From NCBI RefSeq assembly GCF_000407145.1, contig NZ_KE136472.1:248001-312000 (forward strand): a stretch of 64,000 bases of DNA. The letters run 5' to 3'. Numbering within the stretch: the first letter of the stretch is position 1; every line of letters begins with the position of its first letter. The notes beneath the pieces are model-generated. The model had not been told where the DNA came from and made no database searches. It saw nothing but the letters and a program-made list of their open reading frames with translations. This document shows, in pieces, positions 56,885 through 64,000 of this stretch. The position numbers and the translations under genes were made by a program. The stretch is from Enterococcus caccae ATCC BAA-1240. GTDB taxonomy: Bacteria > Bacillota > Bacilli > Lactobacillales > Enterococcaceae.

Positions 56885-58075
56885 ATGTTGAATGCATATT
56901 CAAAAAATAAAAAAATCATAACACTCTTGAATTTATCTAGAGAGGAAATCGAACAATTAAAATCTGAAAGTTATTTTTGTCCAGCTTGTGGTCATCCAGT
57001 TCAAATAAAGAACGGCAAAGTAAAAGTACCGCATTTTTCTCATTATAAAAAAAGTACCTGCAGTCTTTATTCTGAAGGCGAAACAGTTGAGCATTTAAGC
57101 TTAAAAAAAATGTTTGCTAATTGGTGTGAAGAGGAAGGCATCTCTTATGAACTAGAAAAATATTTACCAGCTTTAAATCAACGACCGGATCTTCTGATCG
57201 GAAATATAGCTGTGGAAATTCAATGTAGTGCTCTAAGTATTACACGATTAGTAGAGCGAACCAATACTTATCAAAAAAATGGTTATACGCCACTCTGGAT
57301 CTGCGGGAAGAAGCTAGTTGCCAGCCATCAGATTTTAAATGAATTAGCTAAAAATTTATGTTATTATTCAGAAAACTTAGGTTTTTATTTGTGGACAGCA
57401 GACTGGGAACAAGCAGAATTAGCGTTGTATTTTCATATTGAAGAAGATTGGAAAAAAAGACCGTATGCATCAAAGAAAGCATGGACTTTTTATAGCGAAC
57501 CACTAATGAAAATCTTACATTTTCCGAGCCAAGGGAATATCCATGTTCGACGTAAATATAAAATGGGCAATTTAATACAAGATTATTATACAGACTTAAA
57601 TAGAAAATTATATAGAAGAGATAAGAAGATTCGTTTAGTTCAATCAACATTATATAACAAACGTTTTCATTTGATTCAATTACCAAATTGGTTTTATTTT
57701 CCAGGTCTTCATATTTTCTGCTGCAGAGGGTCAGATTTATTGCTGAAAGTTCAAATTTGGAAATTGGTACAGTTTTTTGATCAGAATGTTATTAGCCATT
57801 TGGAGATCATTCAAGCTTTTGAAAACGAGATAGAAGAATCAAGAGGATTGTTTTATGAATTGCCAAATATTCCGTTTCAGGTAATTAAAATCTATTGTCT
57901 AAACCGATTACTGGATGATCTGATCAAATGCAACCATTTAGTGAAAGTTCAAACAGGTTGGAAATTCGACCTGGGTAATCCAGACCAAAGTGTTCCAGCT
58001 ATCATAGAATGGTTGAAAAGAATTGAAAATAAGTGTTTAATCACTGCTACTCCTTTTAAAAATATGATAAGATAA
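56885..58075 (+). CDS. coiA: Competence protein CoiA-like nuclease
   Basis: A 396-residue protein of the CoiA family, linked to processing of incoming DNA during competence. An N-terminal zinc-ribbon-like segment (YFCPACGHPVQIKNGKVKVP, then HFSHYKKSTC) is followed by a PD-(D/E)XK-type nuclease core (RPDLLIGNIAVEIQCSALS), so the catalytic Asp and Glu-X-Gln are present. The C-terminal half is less conserved. ATG 56885 is seven bases after AGAGGTG. It is followed closely by pepF. Enterococci are not known to be naturally competent, so its present role is uncertain. Confidence 0.87.
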   Translation: MLNAYSKNKKIITLLNLSREEIEQLKSESYFCPACGHPVQIKNGKVKVPHFSHYKKSTCSLYSEGETVEHLSLKKMFANWCEEEGISYELEKYLPALNQRPDLLIGNIAVEIQCSALSITRLVERTNTYQKNGYTPLWICGKKLVASHQILNELAKNLCYYSENLGFYLWTADWEQAELALYFHIEEDWKKRPYASKKAWTFYSEPLMKILHFPSQGNIHVRRKYKMGNLIQDYYTDLNRKLYRRDKKIRLVQSTLYNKRFHLIQLPNWFYFPGLHIFCCRGSDLLLKVQIWKLVQFFDQNVISHLEIIQAFENEIEESRGLFYELPNIPFQVIKIYCLNRLLDDLIKCNHLVKVQTGWKFDLGNPDQSVPAIIEWLKRIENKCLITATPFKNMIR

Positions 58076-58112
58076 GTTTGTTGTAAGAATAATACGAAAA
58101 GGGGTAGATGGA

Positions 58113-59930
58113 ATGAGTGAAGCAAAGCAATTGCCAGAACGTTCAAGTTTGCCAATCGAGAAAACATGGGACTTAACGAAAATATTTAAAGATGATCAAG
58201 CTTTTGATGAGGCGTTTCAAGGATTGGCTAACGAGTTGAAAGAAGTTGAACAATTTAAGGGCACTTTAGATAAAGGTAGCGATGCATTTCTAGGAAGCAT
58301 TGAAATGCTATTAGCTATTTATCGTAAAGTAGAAGTTATTTATGTATACGCTCATTTAAAAAATGACCAAGATACAACCAATACAACGTATCAAGCAATC
58401 TATGCTAGAGCAAGTTCTCTATTAGCTCAGGCAAGCGAAGCTGTTGCGTGGTTCGAACCAGAAGTTTTATCGTTGAATGATGAAAAAATTTGGCGTTATT
58501 TTGATGAGAATCCTAAATTGGAAATCTATCGTCATTTTGTTGAAAATATCTTAAGTGATCGTCCGCATATACTATCTGCGGATCAGGAAGCACTCTTAGC
58601 AGGTGCTGGTGAAATTTTTGAAGCATCAAGTAATACATTTTCAATTTTGAATAATGCTGATTTAAAGTTTCCTATTATCGAAAATGAGAATGGCGAAAAA
58701 ATCCAATTAACCCATGGTGTCTATGGACAATTGATGGAAAATACGCATAGAAGTGTGCGTGAAGAAGCTTTTAAAGCACTTTATAGTGTTTATGAACAAT
58801 TTAAAAATACGTTTGCACAAACATTAAGTTCACATGTTAAAGCACACAATTACAAAGCAAAAATTCGTAACTATTCTTCTGCAAGGGAAGCTGCCTTGAG
58901 TAATAATCATATCCCAGAACAAGTGTACGATACATTGTTAGATGTAGTGAACAAGAATTTACGGTTGCTTCATCGCTATGTGTCCTTGCGTAAACAATTG
59001 TTGAAAGTAGAAGAGCTTCATATGTATGATATGTATACGCCTATTTTAGGAGAAGCTTCGATCAAGTATTCGTACGATGAAGCAAAAGAAAAAGCATTGG
59101 CAGCATTGAAACCAATGGGAAATGAATATTTAAAAGTTGTAGAATCTGCTTTCAATGATCGATGGATTGATGTTGTTGAAAATAAAGGAAAACGTAGTGG
59201 AGCCTATTCATCAGGTGCTTACGATACAGTACCGTATATCCTAATGAATTGGCATGATAGTTTGGATCAATTGTATACGCTAGTTCATGAAATGGGTCAT
59301 AGTGTTCATAGTTATTTTACTCGAAGTAATCAACCTTATGTTTATGGAGATTATTCAATTTTTCTAGCAGAAATAGCTTCTACGACAAATGAAAACCTTT
59401 TAACTGAATTTTTATTAGAAACAGAAACAGATCCTCGGATTCGGGCGTATGTTTTGAATCATTATTTGGATGGTTTCAAAGGAACCATTTTCCGCCAAAC
59501 ACAATTTGCAGAATTTGAACATTTCATCCATACGGAAGATGCTAAAGGAACACCTCTAACTAGTGAGTATTTGGGTGAATACTATGAAAACTTGAATCAC
59601 AAGTATTATGGTCCTGACGTGAATAAAGATCCAGAAATTTCTTTAGAATGGTCTCGAATTCCACATTTTTATTATAATTATTATGTATATCAGTATGCTA
59701 CTGGTTTTTCGGCAGCATCAGCACTAGCAAATAAAATTTTAGCTAATGAACCACAGGCTTTAGAAAACTATTTAACGTATCTGAAATCGGGTAGCAGTGA
59801 TTATCCAATAGAAGTGATGAAAAAAGCTGGAGTAGATATGACAAAACCAGAATATATCGAAGATGCAATGACTGTTTTTGAAGCAAGACTAAATGAACTG
59901 GAACAACTTATAGAATCTATAGACCAATAA
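58113..59930 (+). CDS. pepF: Oligoendopeptidase F
   Basis: A 605-residue zinc metallopeptidase (M3 family) that trims cytosolic oligopeptides of roughly 7-17 residues. The zinc motif HEMGHSVHSYF is intact, the downstream Glu lies in FLAEIASTTNENL, and the length is standard. It follows coiA after 37 bases behind an AAAGGGGTAG site, so the two are likely one transcript. A strong terminator follows. Confidence 0.95.
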   Translation: MSEAKQLPERSSLPIEKTWDLTKIFKDDQAFDEAFQGLANELKEVEQFKGTLDKGSDAFLGSIEMLLAIYRKVEVIYVYAHLKNDQDTTNTTYQAIYARASSLLAQASEAVAWFEPEVLSLNDEKIWRYFDENPKLEIYRHFVENILSDRPHILSADQEALLAGAGEIFEASSNTFSILNNADLKFPIIENENGEKIQLTHGVYGQLMENTHRSVREEAFKALYSVYEQFKNTFAQTLSSHVKAHNYKAKIRNYSSAREAALSNNHIPEQVYDTLLDVVNKNLRLLHRYVSLRKQLLKVEELHMYDMYTPILGEASIKYSYDEAKEKALAALKPMGNEYLKVVESAFNDRWIDVVENKGKRSGAYSSGAYDTVPYILMNWHDSLDQLYTLVHEMGHSVHSYFTRSNQPYVYGDYSIFLAEIASTTNENLLTEFLLETETDPRIRAYVLNHYLDGFKGTIFRQTQFAEFEHFIHTEDAKGTPLTSEYLGEYYENLNHKYYGPDVNKDPEISLEWSRIPHFYYNYYVYQYATGFSAASALANKILANEPQALENYLTYLKSGSSDYPIEVMKKAGVDMTKPEYIEDAMTVFEARLNELEQLIESIDQ

Positions 59931-59931
59931 A

Positions 59932-59980
59932 AAAGAACGCTCAGATTTCTCAACGAAGAGGAATTCTGAGCGTTCTTTTT
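59932..59980. terminator. Bidirectional terminator between pepF and spxH
   Basis: A perfect 15-base-pair stem (59932-59946 with 59966-59980) with A and T tracts on both sides. Confidence 0.9.
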
Positions 59981-59984
59981 TTAA

Positions 59985-60635
59985 TTAAAGTAAATGCAAA
60001 TGACCATGAGGCACTCGGGAATCTTCATAATGATTTAATTCGAACTTTTCATGAAAATACTGTAGAGTATCTTCTGACGTTTCGCAAAGTCGTTTGATTT
60101 CATCCATTGAATCACAATCTTCCACAAGTACGCCAAAGTCACGATCACACGTATAATTGTAAACTACTGCAGACGGGTGCTTTACAATACCCATTTCACG
60201 AGCAATTTGTTGATCTGTTTGAAAAGATTCTTTTACAAATTCAGATTGGCGATCCGCTTTGAACATGTCTAAATCGCCTCCAGCTTCTACTACTAGCTTT
60301 TCAGCTAGCTCTGAAGAGTAAGGAATGTTATCTACTGCTACAGCTTGTTGCAAACCAAGAAGTAAATGACGTCCTTTTTTCTTACCTTGTAATTGTGCGG
60401 CTTTATAATCTAATGCAGCTGAATAAATATCTTCAAACAATTGATTACGTTGTTCGATATCATGTGTTGGAATTTCAAACAACTTTATAAGATGGTTTAT
60501 GGTCTGCATATTAACGAGTGGAATGAAACGAAATTGAATTTTTTTATTCTCAGTTTCAACCAATTTTAAAATATCCTTTTCTACGTTGAGACAAATGCCC
60601 CCCAAAGGATTAACGAACAGATAGATTTCAATCAT
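59985..60635 (-). CDS. spxH: ClpXP adaptor SpxH (YjbH), DsbA-like fold
   Basis: A 216-residue protein of the YjbH/SpxH family, which presents Spx to ClpXP for degradation. It begins MIEIYLFVNPLGGICLNVEK; the CXXC of Bacillus YjbH is here GGIC, leaving only Cys15. The PSAVVYN segment is the cis-proline loop. A histidine-rich tail (RVPHGHLHLL) recalls the zinc-binding His-rich region of YjbH, here at the other end. The start follows GGAGG. Position between pepF and yjbK matches the Bacillus order. Confidence 0.85.
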   Translation of the reverse strand: MIEIYLFVNPLGGICLNVEKDILKLVETENKKIQFRFIPLVNMQTINHLIKLFEIPTHDIEQRNQLFEDIYSAALDYKAAQLQGKKKGRHLLLGLQQAVAVDNIPYSSELAEKLVVEAGGDLDMFKADRQSEFVKESFQTDQQIAREMGIVKHPSAVVYNYTCDRDFGVLVEDCDSMDEIKRLCETSEDTLQYFHEKFELNHYEDSRVPHGHLHLL

Positions 60636-60752
60636 TCATACTTCCTCCAATTTGACTCTTTTGCGACTAGACATCATTTCTCAACTAAGTGTTCCTAATT
60701 TATCAGAAAAACGAAGAAAAATGAAATGATATGTTTTCACTATTATAACTTC

Positions 60753-61337
60753 TTAATCTTTGTCTTTTGAGCTCAACATCATGCGCTGAATTTTGTTTGG
60801 TGACGGGGATTCTTTGATTTTCAAAGTATCCAATAAGGCAAGAAAATCTTTCTTACCATCAGTTGCGTCATCTACTTCTAATTCCAACTCAAAATCATGT
60901 TGCTCGTTGTACCAACTTTCATCTAGTGCGAGTAAACCTTGGGGAAGTTTTATTTCTGCTCGTTTAGTTGTTAAGCTGCCGATTAAACGTAAATCATTTT
61001 TGTCGATTCCTAAATCCTTTAACTTATTGTAAACATTCCCAAAATCTGGGAGTGAAGCCGATTCAATGATCATATTTGCATCTTGAATAGAGAGCATATC
61101 ATTGATTTCCAACAAGCCAACTTTTTCAGGAACTTTCAAAGTGATTTCTGCATTATTTGATAGTACACGAACTCTCAGACCCATATGTCTTTTCTTTAAT
61201 TGAAAATCAACTGAGTCAAAATAATAATTGATTTGTGTGAAAAATTGTTCTTCTTTTAACTGAAAGTAGTCAACGGTACGTGAGAATTCTTCTCTAGATA
61301 ATAATGTTTTAAATTCTATTTCTAAATTTTCGCTCAC
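60753..61337 (-). CDS. CYTH-domain (triphosphate tunnel) protein YjbK
   Basis: A 194-residue protein with the CYTH fold. The defining EIEFK motif (NLEIEFKTLL) is followed by alternating charged strands (MGLRVRVLSNNAEITLKVPE, LEINDMLS, ALDESWYNEQHDFELELEVD). Such enzymes hydrolyse inorganic triphosphate or cyclise nucleotides; the Firmicute members next to relQ have no proven role. GTG 61337 gives the family-typical MSENLEIEFK start; a GTG at 61352 overlaps the AAGGTGG site. Confidence 0.85.
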   Translation of the reverse strand: MSENLEIEFKTLLSREEFSRTVDYFQLKEEQFFTQINYYFDSVDFQLKKRHMGLRVRVLSNNAEITLKVPEKVGLLEINDMLSIQDANMIIESASLPDFGNVYNKLKDLGIDKNDLRLIGSLTTKRAEIKLPQGLLALDESWYNEQHDFELELEVDDATDGKKDFLALLDTLKIKESPSPNKIQRMMLSSKDKD

Positions 61338-61485
61338 GTGTTTTTGACCCACCTTCTTTAATTTAATTCAATTTTTGCATACTTTCCCTATTTACGTCAA
61401 GAAAAGTGAACTAGAAGTTAAAAAGTTTCCTATTGTTGAAAAAATTTATACAATTTATCAAATTGCCCTATTTTTCTCTTCTCTG

Positions 61486-61494
61486 TGGTAAAAT
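61486..61494 (+). promoter_or_regulatory. Extended -10 promoter of relQ
   Basis: TGGTAAAAT, an extended -10 element, 39 bases before the relQ start. No good -35. Confidence 0.45.
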
Positions 61495-61532
61495 AAGCTG
61501 TGAATCAAATTCAAAGAAATTGAGGGATTAGG

Positions 61533-62213
61533 ATGGAGAAAGAGTGGGAGCTTTTTCTGGCACCGTATGAACAGGCTGTTGGAGAAATGAAAGTTAAGCT
61601 GCGCGGCATCCGCAAGCAGTTTCGAGAGCAAAATAAACATACACCTATTGAGTTTGTTACAGGGCGAGTGAAGCCTGTTGATAGTATTTTGACGAAAGCT
61701 ACGTTACGTAATATTTCTGTCGATCGTTTAGAAGAAGAAATGCAGGATATTGCAGGTCTTAGAATCATGTGCCAATTTGTTGAAGACATCCGTCAAGTCG
61801 TGGACATTATCCGTAATCGAAAGGATTTACAGATTATTCAAGAACGCGACTATATCACGAATAAAAAAGAGAGCGGTTATCGTTCTTATCATTTAGTGAT
61901 TGAGTATCCAGTTCAATTGATTACGGGGGAGAAAAAGATTCTAGCTGAAATTCAAATTCGCACCTTAGCAATGAATTTTTGGGCTACGATCGAACATTCA
62001 TTAAACTATAAATATCAAGGGGCATTTCCAGAAGAAATGAAAGAACGATTGCAACGGGCCGCTGAAGCCGCGTATCAATTGGATGAAGAAATGTCCACGA
62101 TTCGCGAAGAAATCCAAGAAGCTCAACATTTGTTCTCTCATGGTCGAGGAAAATCAAAAGATGATTACTATCAAAGGTTTTCCGATAAACAAGTTGAACT
62201 AGATAAAGAATAG
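61533..62213 (+). CDS. relQ: Small alarmone synthetase RelQ (GTP pyrophosphokinase)
   Basis: A 226-residue single-domain (p)ppGpp synthetase without hydrolase, TGS or ACT domains. Core motifs are DIAGLRIMCQFVEDIRQVVD, ESGYRSYHLVIEYPVQL and EIQIRTLAMNFWATIEHSLN. It makes basal alarmone and influences stress and antibiotic tolerance in E. faecalis. The conserved order relQ-nadK-rluD puts it first in an operon; nadK follows after 10 bases. Confidence 0.96.
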   Translation: MEKEWELFLAPYEQAVGEMKVKLRGIRKQFREQNKHTPIEFVTGRVKPVDSILTKATLRNISVDRLEEEMQDIAGLRIMCQFVEDIRQVVDIIRNRKDLQIIQERDYITNKKESGYRSYHLVIEYPVQLITGEKKILAEIQIRTLAMNFWATIEHSLNYKYQGAFPEEMKERLQRAAEAAYQLDEEMSTIREEIQEAQHLFSHGRGKSKDDYYQRFSDKQVELDKE

Positions 62214-62223
62214 GAGGAGGAAT

Positions 62224-63021
62224 ATGAAAGTAGCAATTGTGCATAATCATGAACACAAATCAAGTGAAGTTACCCGTCATTTACTCCTACTTTTGAAAAA
62301 AAATAATATTGAAATCGACGACCATCGACCGGACCTTGTGATTTCTGTTGGTGGAGATGGCACGCTATTGTCTGCGTTTCATCGCTTTAGCCATCGACTG
62401 GATGATGTCAGTTTTTTAGGAGTGCATACAGGTCATTTAGGTTTTTATACAGATTGGCGAGACTATGAGCTAGAAGAATTAGTTCAAAGCCTATTAGTTC
62501 ATCAAGAAAAAAGCATTAGTTATCCTTTGCTTGATGTGAAAATCAGTTTTCATGGAAATAAACCAGAGAAGCATTTTTTAGCACTGAATGAATCAACGAT
62601 TAAACGAGCCAATCGAACGATGGTTGCAGATGTACTAATCAAAGATGAACTGTTTGAAAAGTTTCGAGGAGATGGCTTGTCTGTTTCCACACCTACAGGA
62701 TCAACTGCTTATAACAAGAGTATTGGTGGGGCAGTGTTACATCCTAGTATCAACGCTTTTCAGTTAGCAGAAATTGCTTCATTGAATAATCGTGTTTTCC
62801 GAACATTGGGCTCACCGATCGTGATTGCTCATACTGAATGGTTGGAAATCAAGCTACAGGAAAGTAACGATTATTTGATTACGGTTGATCAATTAGATAT
62901 TTATCAGGATGATATCAAATCGATTTACTATCGTATTGCGGATGAGCGGATTCATTTTGCATCATATCGACATATGCATTTTTGGCATCGAGTAAAAGAT
63001 GCCTTTATTAGTGAGGATTAA
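62224..63021 (+). CDS. nadK: NAD kinase
   Basis: A 265-residue kinase phosphorylating NAD to NADP. The GGDGT motif (VISVGGDGTLLSAF) and the NE-containing LALNESTIKRA are intact, together with STPTGSTAYNKSIGG. Strong TAGGAGGAGG site. It lies between relQ and rluD as in most Firmicutes. Confidence 0.96.
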   Translation: MKVAIVHNHEHKSSEVTRHLLLLLKKNNIEIDDHRPDLVISVGGDGTLLSAFHRFSHRLDDVSFLGVHTGHLGFYTDWRDYELEELVQSLLVHQEKSISYPLLDVKISFHGNKPEKHFLALNESTIKRANRTMVADVLIKDELFEKFRGDGLSVSTPTGSTAYNKSIGGAVLHPSINAFQLAEIASLNNRVFRTLGSPIVIAHTEWLEIKLQESNDYLITVDQLDIYQDDIKSIYYRIADERIHFASYRHMHFWHRVKDAFISED

Positions 63022-63028
63022 TACATTA

Positions 63029-63922
63029 ATGGAATTTAGTTGGACAGTTGAAAAGAAAGAAGCACAACAAGTAAAAGCATTTTTAAAAGAGCGGGGAATT
63101 TCCAAAGGACTATTAGCTAAAATCAAATTTCAAGGTGGGAAAATCGAGGTTAATCAGTCCGTTGAAAATGTGTTATATCAGTTATCTTTGGGCGATCAGG
63201 TCAAGATCACGATTCCCGATGAAAAAGAACATGAAACGTTACTGATAGATGATGCACCTATCGATATTGTTTTTGAAGATGAACATTATTTAGTGGTTAA
63301 TAAACCAGCAGGGATTGCATCGATTCCAGCTCAATATCATCCTAATGGGACTATGGCCAATCGGGTCAAAGCGTATTTTAAAGCCCAAAACTATCAGGAT
63401 CAGGTCATCCATGTGGTAACCCGTTTAGATCGTGATACGACAGGCTTGATGTTGTTTGCAAAACATGGTTTTGCTCATGCGATGCTTGATCAAGAACTAC
63501 GCAAAAAAGCGGTAGTCAAAATTTATCAAGCATTAGTTGGTGGCAATGTGTCCTGCTTAAAAGAGCATGAAACAATAACACTGCCAATTGGTCGGGATTT
63601 AACGTCTATCTTAAAAAGAAAAACAGTTGAGGGTGGACAACAGGCGGAAACAGAATATTGGTTGATGAAACGAAAAAAGGATGAAGCATTAGTAAATATT
63701 CAGTTGCATACAGGAAGAACCCATCAAATTAGAGTCCATTTTGAAGCAATTGGATGTCCTTTGTTGGGAGATGACATGTATGGTGGTAAAATGGATAGTG
63801 GGATCGATCGTCAAGCGCTACACTGTTGTCAATTAAGTTTTATCCATCCGTTTACGCAACAACACTTGAAATTGACTTCTCCTTTAGCAGAAGATATGAA
63901 AAAGATTGTAGATCGACTTTAG
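63029..63922 (+). CDS. rluD: RluD-family pseudouridine synthase
   Basis: A 297-residue RluA/RluD-type enzyme that isomerises uridine in RNA. An S4-like N-terminal region (KAFLKERGISKGLLAKIKFQ) precedes the catalytic domain, where the catalytic Asp is in VTRLDRDTTGLMLFAKH and the second motif is IQLHTGRTHQIRVHFEAIG. The exact target (23S rRNA or other) is not known for this paralogue. ATG 63029 is seven bases after the nadK stop; the frame further upstream lies inside nadK. Confidence 0.92.
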   Translation: MEFSWTVEKKEAQQVKAFLKERGISKGLLAKIKFQGGKIEVNQSVENVLYQLSLGDQVKITIPDEKEHETLLIDDAPIDIVFEDEHYLVVNKPAGIASIPAQYHPNGTMANRVKAYFKAQNYQDQVIHVVTRLDRDTTGLMLFAKHGFAHAMLDQELRKKAVVKIYQALVGGNVSCLKEHETITLPIGRDLTSILKRKTVEGGQQAETEYWLMKRKKDEALVNIQLHTGRTHQIRVHFEAIGCPLLGDDMYGGKMDSGIDRQALHCCQLSFIHPFTQQHLKLTSPLAEDMKKIVDRL

Positions 63923-63941
63923 AGTGAAAGGAGTGGTTTGG

Positions 63942-64000
63942 GTGAATGAAGGACAAGAAATGGAAGATCATTTTTCTTTGCTGTTAGAAAAATTGAAAGA
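63942..64000 (+). CDS. Start of a further gene (possibly MgtE magnesium transporter)
   Basis: GTG 63942 has an AAAGGAG site eight bases upstream and opens a frame reading VNEGQEMEDHFSLLLEKLK to the window end. An internal ATG at 63960 could also be the start. Position after rluD and the short acidic helical start fit the N-terminal domain of an MgtE-type transporter in related genomes, but 20 codons cannot establish that. Confidence 0.4.
   Translation, partial: MNEGQEMEDHFSLLLEKLK

Overview
This is an AT-rich, low-GC Gram-positive chromosome window, almost certainly from the genus Enterococcus. The evidence is protein similarity to enterococcal and other Lactobacillales families and gene order: uvrB-uvrA, rapZ-yvcK-whiA, clpP, and spx-mecA-coiA-pepF-spxH-yjbK-relQ-nadK-rluD. 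The last block is also conserved in Bacillus and Listeria. No rRNA, tRNA, CRISPR array, intact insertion sequence or prophage was found. The species cannot be fixed by eye. The ilv genes point away from E. faecalis itself, which from general knowledge lacks branched-chain amino-acid synthesis.

Layout. 1-5.9 kb: end of a UPF0210 gene, a DUF1149 gene, a cystine symporter (tcyP), a VOC protein, the tRNA hydroxylase trhO and a reverse-strand SLC13 permease. 6.0-8.9 kb: a glutamine-type ABC importer (glnQ and a fused double-binding-domain glnP). 9.1-14.4 kb: uvrB (with a LexA-type SOS box) and uvrA. 14.4-15.6 kb: an AT-rich accessory patch with one small gene and a decayed coding frame. 15.6-18.5 kb: rapZ-yvcK-whiA. 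18.5-20.3 kb: a dispersed repeat, a DsbA-like protein and clpP, whose promoter overlaps a CtsR operator. 20.4-27.7 kb: an unknown membrane-anchored protein, then ilvD-ilvB-ilvN-ilvC-ilvA. The ilv operon follows a CodY-like box, a near-consensus promoter and a transcription attenuator with a leader peptide rich in Val, Leu and Ile codons. 28.3-32.9 kb: oatA, a GNAT protein, a NrtR-like Nudix regulator, bioY and a CHY zinc-finger gene. 33.2-38.7 kb: telA-xpaC, a lipoprotein, and a nudF / small membrane protein / mtnN / pncA operon. 38.9-42.5 kb: ltrA, a GIY-YIG protein, trmN6, GNAT and plsC. 42.7-50.2 kb: sbcD-sbcC plus a SWIM/SNF2 ATPase in one operon. 50.4-55.1 kb: a HAD phosphatase, a coding remnant, a possible small RNA, a small membrane protein, an ABC exporter and trpS. 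55.4-64 kb: spx, mecA, coiA, pepF, spxH, yjbK, relQ, nadK, rluD and the start of a further gene.

How the genes fit together. Proteolysis and stress are prominent: ClpP, the adaptor MecA, the regulator Spx and its adaptor SpxH are all here, with the (p)ppGpp synthetase RelQ. DNA repair is the second theme: UvrAB, SbcCD and the SNF2 protein. Nutrient acquisition and synthesis is the third: cystine, glutamine, biotin, NAD precursors and Val/Ile synthesis.

The least ordinary material is regulatory or relic. It comprises the ilv attenuator; a family of dispersed intergenic repeats lying beside terminator hairpins; a palindrome resembling fused IS3-type ends in the loop of the pncA terminator; an integrase-like peptide remnant; and two protein-like frames that have lost their starts or gained stops. 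I found no clear undescribed defence or mobile system. The ilv leader and the repeat family are the best candidates for follow-up.
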